From: a bacterium
GTDB lineage: Bacteria > UBA9089 > CG2-30-40-21 > SBAY01
Reading direction: 5' to 3'
Length of the DNA: 18,797 nucleotides
Assembly: GCA_040757115.1 (NCBI GenBank)
Contig: JBFLYA010000065.1
Coordinates: 1-18,797 of the forward strand
Shown here: positions 1 through 6,261 of the stretch, in pieces
Layout of the letters: each line of letters begins with the position of its first letter
Numbering within the stretch: the first letter of the stretch is position 1
Notes under the pieces: generated by a model
The model's input: only the letters and a program-made list of their open reading frames with translations
What the model was told of the DNA's origin: nothing
The model's database searches: none
Program-made: the position numbers and the translations under genes

Positions 1-100
1 CTAATCTCCCGTTTATAGTTTATCCTTGTTTACCTCATCTTGTTACCCAACTTGTGGGTAAGGATTAGACCCCCGCCAGCGGGGGACAACGGCCAATCAA
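1..100. other. Non-coding left edge with three small palindromes
   Basis: No gene is visible before the stop codon of the HepT-like gene at 101. The stretch contains CTAATC at 1-6 with its complement GATTAG at 63-68, a 7-bp hairpin at 43-61 (TTACCCA loop TGGGTAA), and a GC-rich hairpin at 70-85 (CCCCCG, loop CCAG, CGGGGG). The GC hairpin lies about 15 bp beyond the HepT stop, but no T-run follows it on the minus strand, so it is not a convincing intrinsic terminator. The arms do not match the nine cassette-boundary sites found further right, and the expected left terminal repeat of the first cassette (complement of the end at 913-919) was not found here. Confidence 0.4.
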
Positions 101-580
101 TCACTTGAATGGCGACAGAGCACTAGAACTCAAACTGTTCATAAACAAGCTAAGTTCCCTCTTCAATTGCATCCATATCTTTTGTAAGGGAGTTACCAAC
201 TTTTCTACCTCATCCCATTTCAAGAAAAACGAATATGAGTGTCGATAAAAGTGTCTGAAACCAAGGTACTCAGCCAATTTTTGTGCCATTTCATCTGAAA
301 TAGCATGGTTCCTCTTTGGTGTCCGTTGTGTCATTTGTATCAAGAGATCTCTATGCCACTGATCCCCCTTAGGAACATTTTCGTCAAGTCCTTTTGCGAT
401 GGACAAAAAGATATTTTCCACCCCATTATAGAAAGAATGCAATACAGAGGCTATCGCCGTAATCTCTACCAAATTAGGAATGGACTCTTGCGAATGTTTC
501 AGAAGATCAGTATAGGAATCGAATAATTGGTCAATTTGGTCTATCTCAAATTTTATCTGAGAAATGACGTTATTAGCCAA
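101..580 (-). CDS. hepT: HepT-like ribonuclease toxin (HEPN family)
   Basis: Probable toxin half of an MntA/HepT (type VII) toxin-antitoxin pair, a HEPN-fold RNase that cleaves RNA and is inactivated by AMP transfer from MntA. The hallmark RX4HXY is present: with the chosen start, R109, H114 and Y116 (segment RHFYRHSY), followed by the family's WDEVEKLV stretch. Length 159 residues is usual. I chose a TTG start at 580 because GGAGG lies about 10 nt upstream and the TTG overlaps the MntA stop by 8 nt (TTGGCTAA), the same geometry as two other gene pairs in this window. An ATG at 652 also gives an open frame but would put about 80 nt of overlap inside mntA and add a non-family N-terminus. Family identity is by motif, and RNase activity is inferred from the family. 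Confidence 0.82.
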   Translation of the reverse strand: MANNVISQIKFEIDQIDQLFDSYTDLLKHSQESIPNLVEITAIASVLHSFYNGVENIFLSIAKGLDENVPKGDQWHRDLLIQMTQRTPKRNHAISDEMAQKLAEYLGFRHFYRHSYSFFLKWDEVEKLVTPLQKIWMQLKRELSLFMNSLSSSALSPFK

Positions 581-875
581 TTTGGAGAAGCCTCCCTTCT
601 TTTTCCAGATATTGTGCAAAGGCATCTTGGCTATCCAGGTTGACAAGGTCAATGGAACGATCTAGTGCTAAAAGAAGTTTACCAAGTAGATAGAAAAACT
701 TACCTCGTGGACACCCACGAATAGCAATGTCAATGTCTGAACCCTCTCTGATTTTTCCTTCTCCGAGAGAGCCAAAGAGGAAAATATCTGTGCAGCCTGA
801 CTTTTTTAGTATCTCTACAGCTCGTCGGATGTCTTCCTGAAAATCTGCTGGAAGTTTAATTTTTTCATTCTTCAT
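573..875 (-). CDS. mntA: MntA-like minimal nucleotidyltransferase antitoxin
   Basis: A 100-residue minimal nucleotidyltransferase. In the known MntA/HepT family this protein transfers AMP onto a tyrosine of HepT and silences it. The signature GSX10DXD is intact: G35-S36, then ten residues, then D47-I-D49. The rest matches the small MNT fold in length. The start ATG at 875 gives a family-length protein; an in-frame ATG at 887 is possible, and AAAGG lies just before it. The frame stays open as far as 1244, but that part only reads through the repeat at 913-1186 and is not coding. The gene starts about 44 nt from the cassette end and overlaps the HepT gene by 8 nt, so the antitoxin is translated first. 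Confidence 0.82.
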   Translation of the reverse strand: MKNEKIKLPADFQEDIRRAVEILKKSGCTDIFLFGSLGEGKIREGSDIDIAIRGCPRGKFFYLLGKLLLALDRSIDLVNLDSQDAFAQYLEKEGRLLQIG

Positions 876-912
876 TTTCGTTTCCATCCTTTCGTATATT
901 CTCTTGCATTTC

Positions 913-1186
913 AGCTGACGGGATGCGGATGAGCGAAAGGCTTCAGCCCCGACCCACTTCGTGGGTGCCCCGCCGCTGATAGCCGAAGTGACGCAGAGCC
1001 ACTTCCCTTTTTCAAAAAATCCCCTTTGAGTTACATAAAGCTTCCGCCTTTCGCTCATCCGTATCCCGATAACCAAAATGGAGCGAAGCGACATTTTGGT
1101 TATCGGTCTCAGCATAAAAGAAGTTTTTGCGAAGCGAAAATTTAAGTGAGTGCCGTAAGGCACAAACCTTTTATGCTGTGTTAGGC
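913..1186. repeat. attC-like cassette boundary site 1 (triple hairpin)
   Basis: The site lies between the box AGCTGAC (913-919) and the box GTTAGGC (1180-1186), a perfect GTTRRRY. Three palindromic units follow one another. Unit A (920-1068) has arms CGGGATGCGGATGAGCG and its complement. Unit B (1067-1105) has arms CGATAACCAAAATG and complement around GAGCGAAGCGA. Unit C (1110-1178) has arms CAGCATAAAAG and complement and holds a small GTGCC/GGCAC hairpin. This copy of unit A is about 150 bp, shorter than those at sites 3, 5 and 8 because it lacks the TGCCCC-AAA-GGGGCA palindrome and the adjoining GTTCGACAGGCTCAC stretch. Confidence 0.75.
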
Positions 1187-1203
1187 GATGCGATGGCTGA
1201 TTA

Positions 1204-1788
1204 TTACAATATTTCTCCATAATCCACCTCAATTCCATTGTCAATCTTTTTATAGATGATGATTTTGATGTCTATGTGCTCTGGTAATGCAGCTTTCACC
1301 TCATAGGTATGGGGCTTTATAGATACGGAGATGTCTCCGATGTAACCATCTATTCCTTTTGATTCTTCATCTGGCTCGGATAAACGGTAATTCGTTTTCT
1401 TTATCTCAGCACCCTTCTTAAGTATTGCTTCCTGAAATCTGAGCCCAGCAAAAGTTTTCACGATCACTAAATCTATTACCCATTGTTCAACCATCTTTTG
1501 GTCAATTTTATTCAGAGAATTTTTAAGTTCTTTCAATTTCTGTAATATCTTCTCTATGGCATTTTTGATTGCATCTGGCTTTTTCTCCAAGTACCACTTT
1601 TCCCACTCAGATAGCGTTTTTCCTTCAAACTCCTGAATAATCTCACTCATTTGACCAACAACTCTTGGGCGTGTTCCTTGCGCATATTGATTTGCCAAAT
1701 TGATGAGTGGTGCTACATACTTAGGAAACTCTGGCGTCTCTATGTCCAGATATTTTCTGATTTCTTCGATAGTGATTTTTACTTTCAT
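1204..1788 (-). CDS. Type II restriction endonuclease, MjaI-like family
   Basis: A 194-residue protein that I recognise as like the RE_MjaI family (the prototype recognises CTAG) from the N-terminal stretch FPKYVAPLINLANQYAQGTR followed by VVGQMSEIIQEF, a characteristic block of that family. A plausible PD-(D/E)XK-type active site lies near GIDGYIGDISVSIK (about residues 145-158), with D and K in the right order but serine in place of the usual second acid, so the catalytic assignment is tentative. The start ATG overlaps the methyltransferase stop by 4 nt (ATGA), so the methylase is made first and the nuclease is translationally coupled to it. Specificity for CTAG is an inference from the family only. 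Confidence 0.75.
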   Translation of the reverse strand: MKVKITIEEIRKYLDIETPEFPKYVAPLINLANQYAQGTRPRVVGQMSEIIQEFEGKTLSEWEKWYLEKKPDAIKNAIEKILQKLKELKNSLNKIDQKMVEQWVIDLVIVKTFAGLRFQEAILKKGAEIKKTNYRLSEPDEESKGIDGYIGDISVSIKPHTYEVKAALPEHIDIKIIIYKKIDNGIEVDYGEIL

Positions 1789-3089
1789 GTTACACCCTTT
1801 TGATCTCCATTTTGAAAGTTTAAAAATTTCGCCTTGTATTTATAGTCAAAAGTAGTATCCACATCAACCAAACTATTCTTAATCAAATGAGCATTTAAAA
1901 ATGTCTTATTCCACAAATAAAGATAACAAAGCAAGTTGTTTTTCTCATCGTATTTCACATTATCAAACTTTAGAAACACCTTTTGCCCACAAGTCTTGTC
2001 TCTTAAGAATTGAACAGCCTCTCCATTTTTTTCTGGTCTCTCCTTTACACCTAATAGTTTGATTTTTAGTCCGTTATTTAAAATCAATATCTCTGGGGAG
2101 ATTATTTCTTTTACCGTGTAATGTGTTTCGCTTTCGTAATGTGAATTATCTATTTTCGAACCAAACCTTAATTCTCTCGGGTCAACCTTCTTATCAAATC
2201 TTATAGGGTCGCTGAATTTATATGGCAATTTTTTAATTTCCTCTTTAAAGTCTATTTTTGGGTCTTCTTGCTTAACTATCTCAAAAGTTGCATTTTGAAA
2301 AATAGTACTCTGCTTTAACCCAAGTTTATCTTTTATAATCGGTAGGAACTCCTCATTTATTTCGTAGCCGATAGAGTTTCTATTCAGATTTTTTGCTGCT
2401 AAAGATGTCGTGCCACTACCAAGAAAAGGGTCAAGAACAGTATCATCAACAAAACTGAACATTTTGATGAGTCGTCTTGGTAACTCCTCAGGGAACATCG
2501 CCAGATGTTTATCTTGTTTTTCACCTGGAAAATTCCAGTGTCCTGTGAAATATTGATTCCATTCTTCTTGCGTTAGTTTTGATTGCTCTTTAATTTCATA
2601 GCTTACCTTTGGTGGATTTCCATATTTTTTGAAAATTAAAATAAATTCGTAATCCAATTTAAGAATCCCATTTCTGGGATATGGGAAAGACCCCATTACT
2701 GTTGCTCCACCAGTGGTATGGCAAGTAGTGACTTTTTGCCAGATAATTGCTCCCATATAATCGAACCCCCCGCTTTCACAGAACTTGATGATTTCAGTCC
2801 TTATCGGAATAATTTTATATCTTCCATAATAAACAGAACGAGCGAATTGGTCACCAATGTTAATACACAAACGGCAACCTTTATGCAAAATCCTGTGGCA
2901 CTCATTCCACACCAAATTAAGGTTGTTTATATATTCTTCATAACTATCATTGAAACCTATCTGTTTTCCATTTCCATAATCCTTCAGTTGCCAATAGGGT
3001 GGAGATGTAATGATAAGATGTACTGATTCATCCTGGATCTCTTTCATCCATCTTGAATCACCTATGATTATTTTGTGTTTTGTTTTCAT
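1785..3089 (-). CDS. DNA methyltransferase (SPPY type) with C-terminal SNase-like domain
   Basis: Modification partner of the adjoining restriction enzyme. The catalytic motif TSPPY is at residues 28-32 and the SAM-binding DPFLGSGTT at 220-228. That order (catalytic motif first) is the beta class, and SPPY is commonest in N4-cytosine methylases, though N6-adenine cannot be excluded. After the methylase fold, residues about 322-425 resemble a staphylococcal-nuclease (TNase/OB) domain: KIKLLGVKERPEKNGEAVQF, then GQKVFLKFD and LLCYLYL. The canonical SNase catalytic arginines are not clearly all present, so this tail may serve DNA binding, not cleavage. Total 434 residues is long for the class because of the tail. 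The start ATG lies about 50 nt from the cassette end and has a modest AGG-type ribosome site. Confidence 0.88.
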   Translation of the reverse strand: MKTKHKIIIGDSRWMKEIQDESVHLIITSPPYWQLKDYGNGKQIGFNDSYEEYINNLNLVWNECHRILHKGCRLCINIGDQFARSVYYGRYKIIPIRTEIIKFCESGGFDYMGAIIWQKVTTCHTTGGATVMGSFPYPRNGILKLDYEFILIFKKYGNPPKVSYEIKEQSKLTQEEWNQYFTGHWNFPGEKQDKHLAMFPEELPRRLIKMFSFVDDTVLDPFLGSGTTSLAAKNLNRNSIGYEINEEFLPIIKDKLGLKQSTIFQNATFEIVKQEDPKIDFKEEIKKLPYKFSDPIRFDKKVDPRELRFGSKIDNSHYESETHYTVKEIISPEILILNNGLKIKLLGVKERPEKNGEAVQFLRDKTCGQKVFLKFDNVKYDEKNNLLCYLYLWNKTFLNAHLIKNSLVDVDTTFDYKYKAKFLNFQNGDQKGVT

Positions 3090-3133
3090 CTTGCTACCTA
3101 TAATGGATTTGATTTACTTAAAGCCACCGTTTC

Positions 3134-3213
3134 GCCCAACGGGATGCGGATAAAAGAAGTTGCCAAAAACATTTTGGGGAAATCTTTGATTTCCCTTTTA
3201 TCCGCTGTTGTGC
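3134..3213. repeat. attC-like cassette boundary site 2 (compact)
   Basis: At 80 bp this is one of the cleanest sites. Box GCCCAAC (3134-3140, a perfect RYYYAAC) is followed by a 5-nt spacer GGGAT, arm GCGGATAAAAG (3146-3156), a central part with the palindrome GGGAAATC-TTT-GATTTCCC, the complementary arm CTTTTATCCGC (3195-3205), a 1-nt spacer and box GTTGTGC (3207-3213). This is the R-spacer-L-loop-L-spacer-R order of integron attC sites. The left arm is mosaic: it begins like unit A (GGGATGCGGAT) and continues like unit C (AAAAGAAG). Confidence 0.75.
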
Positions 3214-3221
3214 GAAGTTGT

Positions 3222-3776
3222 CTATTTTTCATTTCCGACCCTCTTCAACAGCTCTTTAATTTTACTAATTTCTGTATCCTCAACTTTCCCAGAGGCGATA
3301 TACCTTATTATTCCTTTTTGGTCTATTATTATCACATTGCTTTCATTATCTTTCATTTTGTAACAAGAATTCATCTTGCCATCCCAATCTCCGTATATTG
3401 TCATCCCTTCTTTCTTTGAATTTTGCCGAAGTTTACTTTTCCATATTCCAGTAAATGGCCAGAATGCTCCTTGACAATTTATAACAGGCAACCTAATAAT
3501 GAGTTTTTTTACTAAATCCAATTGTTCAAAATAAAATTTATTTAACTCATCTTTCAATTTCCGATTCTTTTTTACAACATCTTTTGCCTCATAGAATATG
3601 ACTATTATCTTTCCTTTTATCATATCAAGAGTAAGTATTTTGTCGTCTCCTGATTCAACTTTGAAGAAAGGGGCAGCCGTCCCAATGATTAAATCTTCCG
3701 CAATAGATATCTCGGGCAAGAATAAAGTGCAAAATATAGTTGCTAAAGCGGTAATTGATAATAACTTTTTATCCAT
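3222..3776 (-). CDS. Secreted thioredoxin-fold protein, YtfJ/peroxiredoxin-like
   Basis: A 184-residue protein with an N-terminal signal peptide (charged MDKK, hydrophobic core to about residue 22, then ISIAE, cleavage near residue 27), so it probably acts in the periplasm. The mature part begins like AhpC/TSA or TlpA folds (IGTAAPFFKVESGDDKILTL, then a beta strand GKIIVIFYEA). The thioredoxin CXXC site is absent: the position reads YEAKDVVKKN. Later segments (GMTIYGDWDG, NVIIIDQKGIIRYI) match the thioredoxin-fold beta-hairpin and recall YtfJ-like proteins. A redox-catalytic role is therefore doubtful, and binding or chaperone roles are open. It overlaps the upstream flavin reductase gene by 8 nt (ATGGATAA) and so is co-translated with it. 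Confidence 0.62.
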   Translation of the reverse strand: MDKKLLSITALATIFCTLFLPEISIAEDLIIGTAAPFFKVESGDDKILTLDMIKGKIIVIFYEAKDVVKKNRKLKDELNKFYFEQLDLVKKLIIRLPVINCQGAFWPFTGIWKSKLRQNSKKEGMTIYGDWDGKMNSCYKMKDNESNVIIIDQKGIIRYIASGKVEDTEISKIKELLKRVGNEK

Positions 3777-4926
3777 CTTCTTTACTTTTTCCTTTCAAAA
3801 ACCAATATAAATTGGCGTAGTTCCGCCATAATTTTTTAGAAATACCATAGTTACTTGATATAGATTTCAGAACTTTTCTAGAAACTTTCCCTTGTTCAAC
3901 TAATTCCTTTCCTGCCTGCTCTAAGGATGCCAATATTTGCTTTAAATAAACCCTATAAGGTGGTGCATCAGTAATAAATTGTGCACCGGGTCGTAATATA
4001 GTGGCGATAAGTGGTGTATGAAAATCCCTTGCTATCCCATGAAAAGTTTCGACCACTGGTCCGAAATACTCAATTTCAGGAAACCCATTGACAGAAAAAA
4101 GAACAATATATCGTTCCTTCGTGTTCTGCAATGGGTGCCGTGTCAGATTACGATAAGGCACAAAAACAGGTTTAACAGTAATAAACTCCCTATCAAGAAA
4201 TGCCTTCAATTTGGCAGGAATTGAACTAATGTATAATGGGAAGGCATAAATAGTCACACAACTATTGTTAACCTTTTCTATTAACTCATTTGCAGCATCT
4301 TCAATTACACATTTTCCATTTGTTTTAGTCCAGCAGGTAAAACACCCTCGGCAAGGCTCAATGTTGAACTCCTTGTTATAAATATCAATGACTTCAACTT
4401 CTGTACCTGTCTGCTCAATGCCTTTCATCAAATATTGTAGATAGAAGTAGGTAAAGCCGTTTTTTCTCCGTGGACTCCCATTTATAATTAGAATCTTATC
4501 AGGTTTTTTCCATACTCTTTTCTTTAGGATTTCAAAATCTTGAACCTTATCTTCTATTCCTGCTATTTCTTCATCAGTAAATTTTTTCCCAAATACCTTA
4601 TTGAACATCTTGAGATAATAAAGTGAACCTTTAATACGATATTTTCTCGTCAACCATCCCCAAGTTCCACTGATTTCACCACTGACAATATCAAGCCAAA
4701 CCGAAACTGGTGAATAGATTGTAATGGTAGGATTGCTATGTTTTCCTTCACCATACCCTGCCTTTCCTCCTGATACCGAAAGATAAAAGTAATAAGTTTC
4801 CCCATCTTCTTCCAGAACAAACTGATAAACTGCCTCAAAATCAGGAAATTGCTTATTGTCGTATAAATTAACCAAATAACGAAAAAGGTTAGATAAATTG
4901 TCTTTTGTTGATGGTATTTCAATCAT
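3769..4926 (-). CDS. SCP2-like domain fused to NAD(P)H-dependent FMN reductase
   Basis: Two domains in 385 residues. Residues 1 to about 110 look like a sterol-carrier SCP2 lipid-binding domain (FYLSVSGGKAGYGEGKHSNP, then SVWLDIVSGEISG and the WGWLTRKYRIKGSL strand typical of SCP2). Residues about 143-385 are a flavodoxin-like NAD(P)H:FMN reductase, with phosphate loop GSPRRKNGFT (150-159) and a cysteine cluster C192, C195, C198 and C206 (EPCRGCFTC...GKC) as in iron-sulfur flavoproteins and related reductases. The likely role is reduction of a hydrophobic substrate or quinone; the substrate is unknown. The start at 4926 has a strong AGGAGG 6 nt upstream. The frame remains open to 5019, but that part is repeat sequence. 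Confidence 0.8.
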   Translation of the reverse strand: MIEIPSTKDNLSNLFRYLVNLYDNKQFPDFEAVYQFVLEEDGETYYFYLSVSGGKAGYGEGKHSNPTITIYSPVSVWLDIVSGEISGTWGWLTRKYRIKGSLYYLKMFNKVFGKKFTDEEIAGIEDKVQDFEILKKRVWKKPDKILIINGSPRRKNGFTYFYLQYLMKGIEQTGTEVEVIDIYNKEFNIEPCRGCFTCWTKTNGKCVIEDAANELIEKVNNSCVTIYAFPLYISSIPAKLKAFLDREFITVKPVFVPYRNLTRHPLQNTKERYIVLFSVNGFPEIEYFGPVVETFHGIARDFHTPLIATILRPGAQFITDAPPYRVYLKQILASLEQAGKELVEQGKVSRKVLKSISSNYGISKKLWRNYANLYWFLKGKSKEDG

Positions 4927-4960
4927 GTTTTCCTCCTTGCTAACATTCTTTGACAATTTC

Positions 4961-5293
4961 GCCCAACGGGATGCGGATGAGCGAAGTGCCCCAAAGGGGC
5001 ATAGGTTCGACAGGCTCACTACAAGTTTTGGCTTCAGCCCCGATCCACTTCGTGCGACCCACCTTTGGTGGGTACCCCGCCGCCGCTGATAGCCAAAGTG
5101 ACGCTTCGCAACTTCCCTTTTTCAAAAAATCCCCTTTGAGTTACATAAAGCTTTCGCCTTTCGCTCATTCGCATCCCGATAACCAAAATGGAGCGAAGCG
5201 ACATTTTGGTTATCGTTTTCGCTGTTTGTGAAGCCCGAAGGGCATTTGGGCGAAGCCGCCGAGGGCGGACGAGCCACAAACTCTGTGTTAGCC
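4961..5293. repeat. attC-like cassette boundary site 3 (triple hairpin)
   Basis: Outer boxes are GCCCAAC (4961-4967) and GTTAGCC (5287-5293). Unit A, about 210 bp (4967-5178), has arms CGGGATGCGGATGAGCG and near-complement and holds two further palindromes (TGCCCC-AAA-GGGGCA and ACCCACC-TTT-GGTGGGT) plus GGTTCGACAGGCTCACTAC. Unit B (5177-5215) is identical to that of sites 1 and 5. Unit C (about 5221-5284) has arms GTTTGTG and CACAAAC and a loop full of GC palindromes. Open frames crossing this site on both strands are by-products of the repeat. Confidence 0.75.
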
Positions 5294-6097
5294 GACGTGC
5301 TGATTATGCGACTATTCAAGTTCGAAACTTACCGTGACTTTTGCATTGACGTTAATCTGCCCAAGAGCAATGCTGCTTTCGGCTACTGAAGGTGCACCGC
5401 CAACATTTTGAATTACATTTTGAGCCATTCCACCTCTCCACCAGCGAGAACCCCACCAAGCATTATACCAGCACCACCATCCAACTTGATCTTCCTGGAT
5501 CATATGAGGCTTGCCAATCTTCTGCCCTAGTTCCTTGGCTAAATCATTAGCTTTTTGTTCAGCTGCCTTGATTGCAAGAGCACGTGCTTGATCTCTGTAC
5601 TTACGGAGCTTTGTGGTGCGGAATTGAACCCCGTGAACATAATTGGCGCCGGCTTCAAGTACATCGCTTAGGAGGTCTTCGAACTTGGCGATATCCTTTA
5701 GTGTGAATACAATCGTTTTTCGAACAAAATAACCTATAAAGTTACGCTTCTCATAATCATCACTATATCTCGGCTCAATACTGATGTGGTCGGTTTGGAC
5801 ATGTTTGGATTCAATTTTATACTTTTTGGCAACTGCCAGCAGTTTCTTAACACGTTTATCATTTTGACTTTTTGCTACACCAATATCTTTGTCGCATGTC
5901 TCCACTCCAAGGGTAAGGATAACCTCATCAGGTGTAACTCTTACTTCAGCATCTCCAGTAACTGTGATCAAGCGTAGCTCTGCAAAAGCGGAAAACGAGG
6001 AAGCCAAAACAAGAACAAAGGCAAAAATACCTCTTCTCACGATTACATTCATCAATCATCCCTCCTTTCCTGACAAATTATCAGCATGTCGGCTAAC
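5287..6097 (-). mobile_element. Cassette 4 (SIMPL-domain gene)
   Basis: The left end GTTAGCCGACGTGCTGAT at 5287 and the right end, minus strand GTTAGCCGACATGCTGAT ending at 6097, match at 17 of 18 positions. One gene fills the cassette. Confidence 0.72.
5312..6052 (-). CDS. Secreted SIMPL-domain (DUF541) protein
   Basis: A 246-residue protein with a signal peptide (MNVIVRRG, hydrophobic core, cleavage after SAFA near residue 24) and a full SIMPL/DUF541 domain. Recognisable parts are ITVTGDAEVRVTPDEVILTL at the mature N-terminus, HVQTDHISIEPRYS in the middle, and RDQARALAIKAAEQKANDLA with AKELGQKIGKP before a C-terminal VNAKVTVSFELE strand. A tryptophan- and glycine-rich insert (WWCWYNAWWGSRWWRGG, about residues 193-209) is unusual and may be an exposed or membrane-facing loop. 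The family is periplasmic and has been tied to stress tolerance, but no enzymatic role is established. ATG at 6052 has AGGAGG about 8 nt upstream; a TTG codon at 6055 is the alternative. Confidence 0.85.
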   Translation of the reverse strand: MNVIVRRGIFAFVLVLASSFSAFAELRLITVTGDAEVRVTPDEVILTLGVETCDKDIGVAKSQNDKRVKKLLAVAKKYKIESKHVQTDHISIEPRYSDDYEKRNFIGYFVRKTIVFTLKDIAKFEDLLSDVLEAGANYVHGVQFRTTKLRKYRDQARALAIKAAEQKANDLAKELGQKIGKPHMIQEDQVGWWCWYNAWWGSRWWRGGMAQNVIQNVGGAPSVAESSIALGQINVNAKVTVSFELE

Positions 6098-6261
6098 GTT
6101 CCCAGCATAAAAGAAGTCCAGCACTTTCCATTTCCCCTTTTCCAATATTTCAATAAAACCACTTTATGATCATCTAACTGCTCTCCGCTCTTTAACCATA
6201 AAAAGTGCTGGATTTGGGTAAGTCCGCCTCTGGCGGACGAACTTTTTATGCTGTGTTATAT
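6091..6261. repeat. attC-like cassette boundary site 4 (unit C with long insert)
   Basis: Boxes are GGCTAAC (6091-6097) and GTTATAT (6255-6261). Unit C arms are CAGCATAAAAG (6103-6113) and CTTTTTATGCTG (6242-6253). Between them lies a second pair, CCAGCACTTT and AAAGTGCTGG, enclosing about 75 bp of AT-rich sequence found in no other site, then the palindrome GTCCGCC-TCT-GGCGGAC. Units A and B are absent. Confidence 0.7.

Larger units (their letters stand above)
101..919 (-). mobile_element. Cassette 1 (MntA/HepT), left end not identified
   Basis: The right end reads, on the minus strand, GTCAGCTGAAATGCAAG, matching the pattern of the other cassette right ends (GTTAnnTGAAATnnnn) with GTC instead of GTT. 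The left end should lie before 101, but no complementary partner was found in the first 100 bases, so this cassette may be truncated or joined to unrelated DNA there. Confidence 0.45.
1180..3140 (-). mobile_element. Cassette 2 (MjaI-like restriction-modification)
   Basis: The ends are inverted repeats: the left end reads GTTAGGCGATGCGATGGCT from 1180, and the right end read on the minus strand is GTTGGGCGAAACGGTGGCT ending at 3140. By eye 15 of 19 positions match, and the mismatches are concentrated in the middle. The cassette holds two coupled genes with almost no spare DNA. Confidence 0.65.
3207..4967 (-). mobile_element. Cassette 3 (SCP2-flavin reductase and thioredoxin-fold protein)
   Basis: The left end GTTGTGCGAAGTTGTC at 3207 pairs with the right end, read on the minus strand as GTTGGGCGAAATTGTC ending at 4967. 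Fourteen of 16 positions match. Confidence 0.65.

Noticed and set aside
70-85. Intrinsic terminator for the HepT gene
   Set aside because: The GC hairpin is clear but has no T-run after it on the minus strand.
876-1244. N-terminal extension of the MntA-like protein to 1244
   Set aside because: It reads through site 1, giving 119 to 123 non-family residues; the family length is reached from ATG 875 or 887.
4927-5019. N-terminal extension of the SCP2-flavin reductase to 5019
   Set aside because: The extra 31 residues come from the cassette site, and the ATG at 4926 has a strong AGGAGG.
4950-5231. Long open frames crossing the boundary sites on both strands, also at 8008-8367 and 16753-17205
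   Set aside because: They translate the repeated palindromes (the same peptide pieces recur at each site), lack ribosome sites and overlap the site structure, so they are by-products of the repeats.
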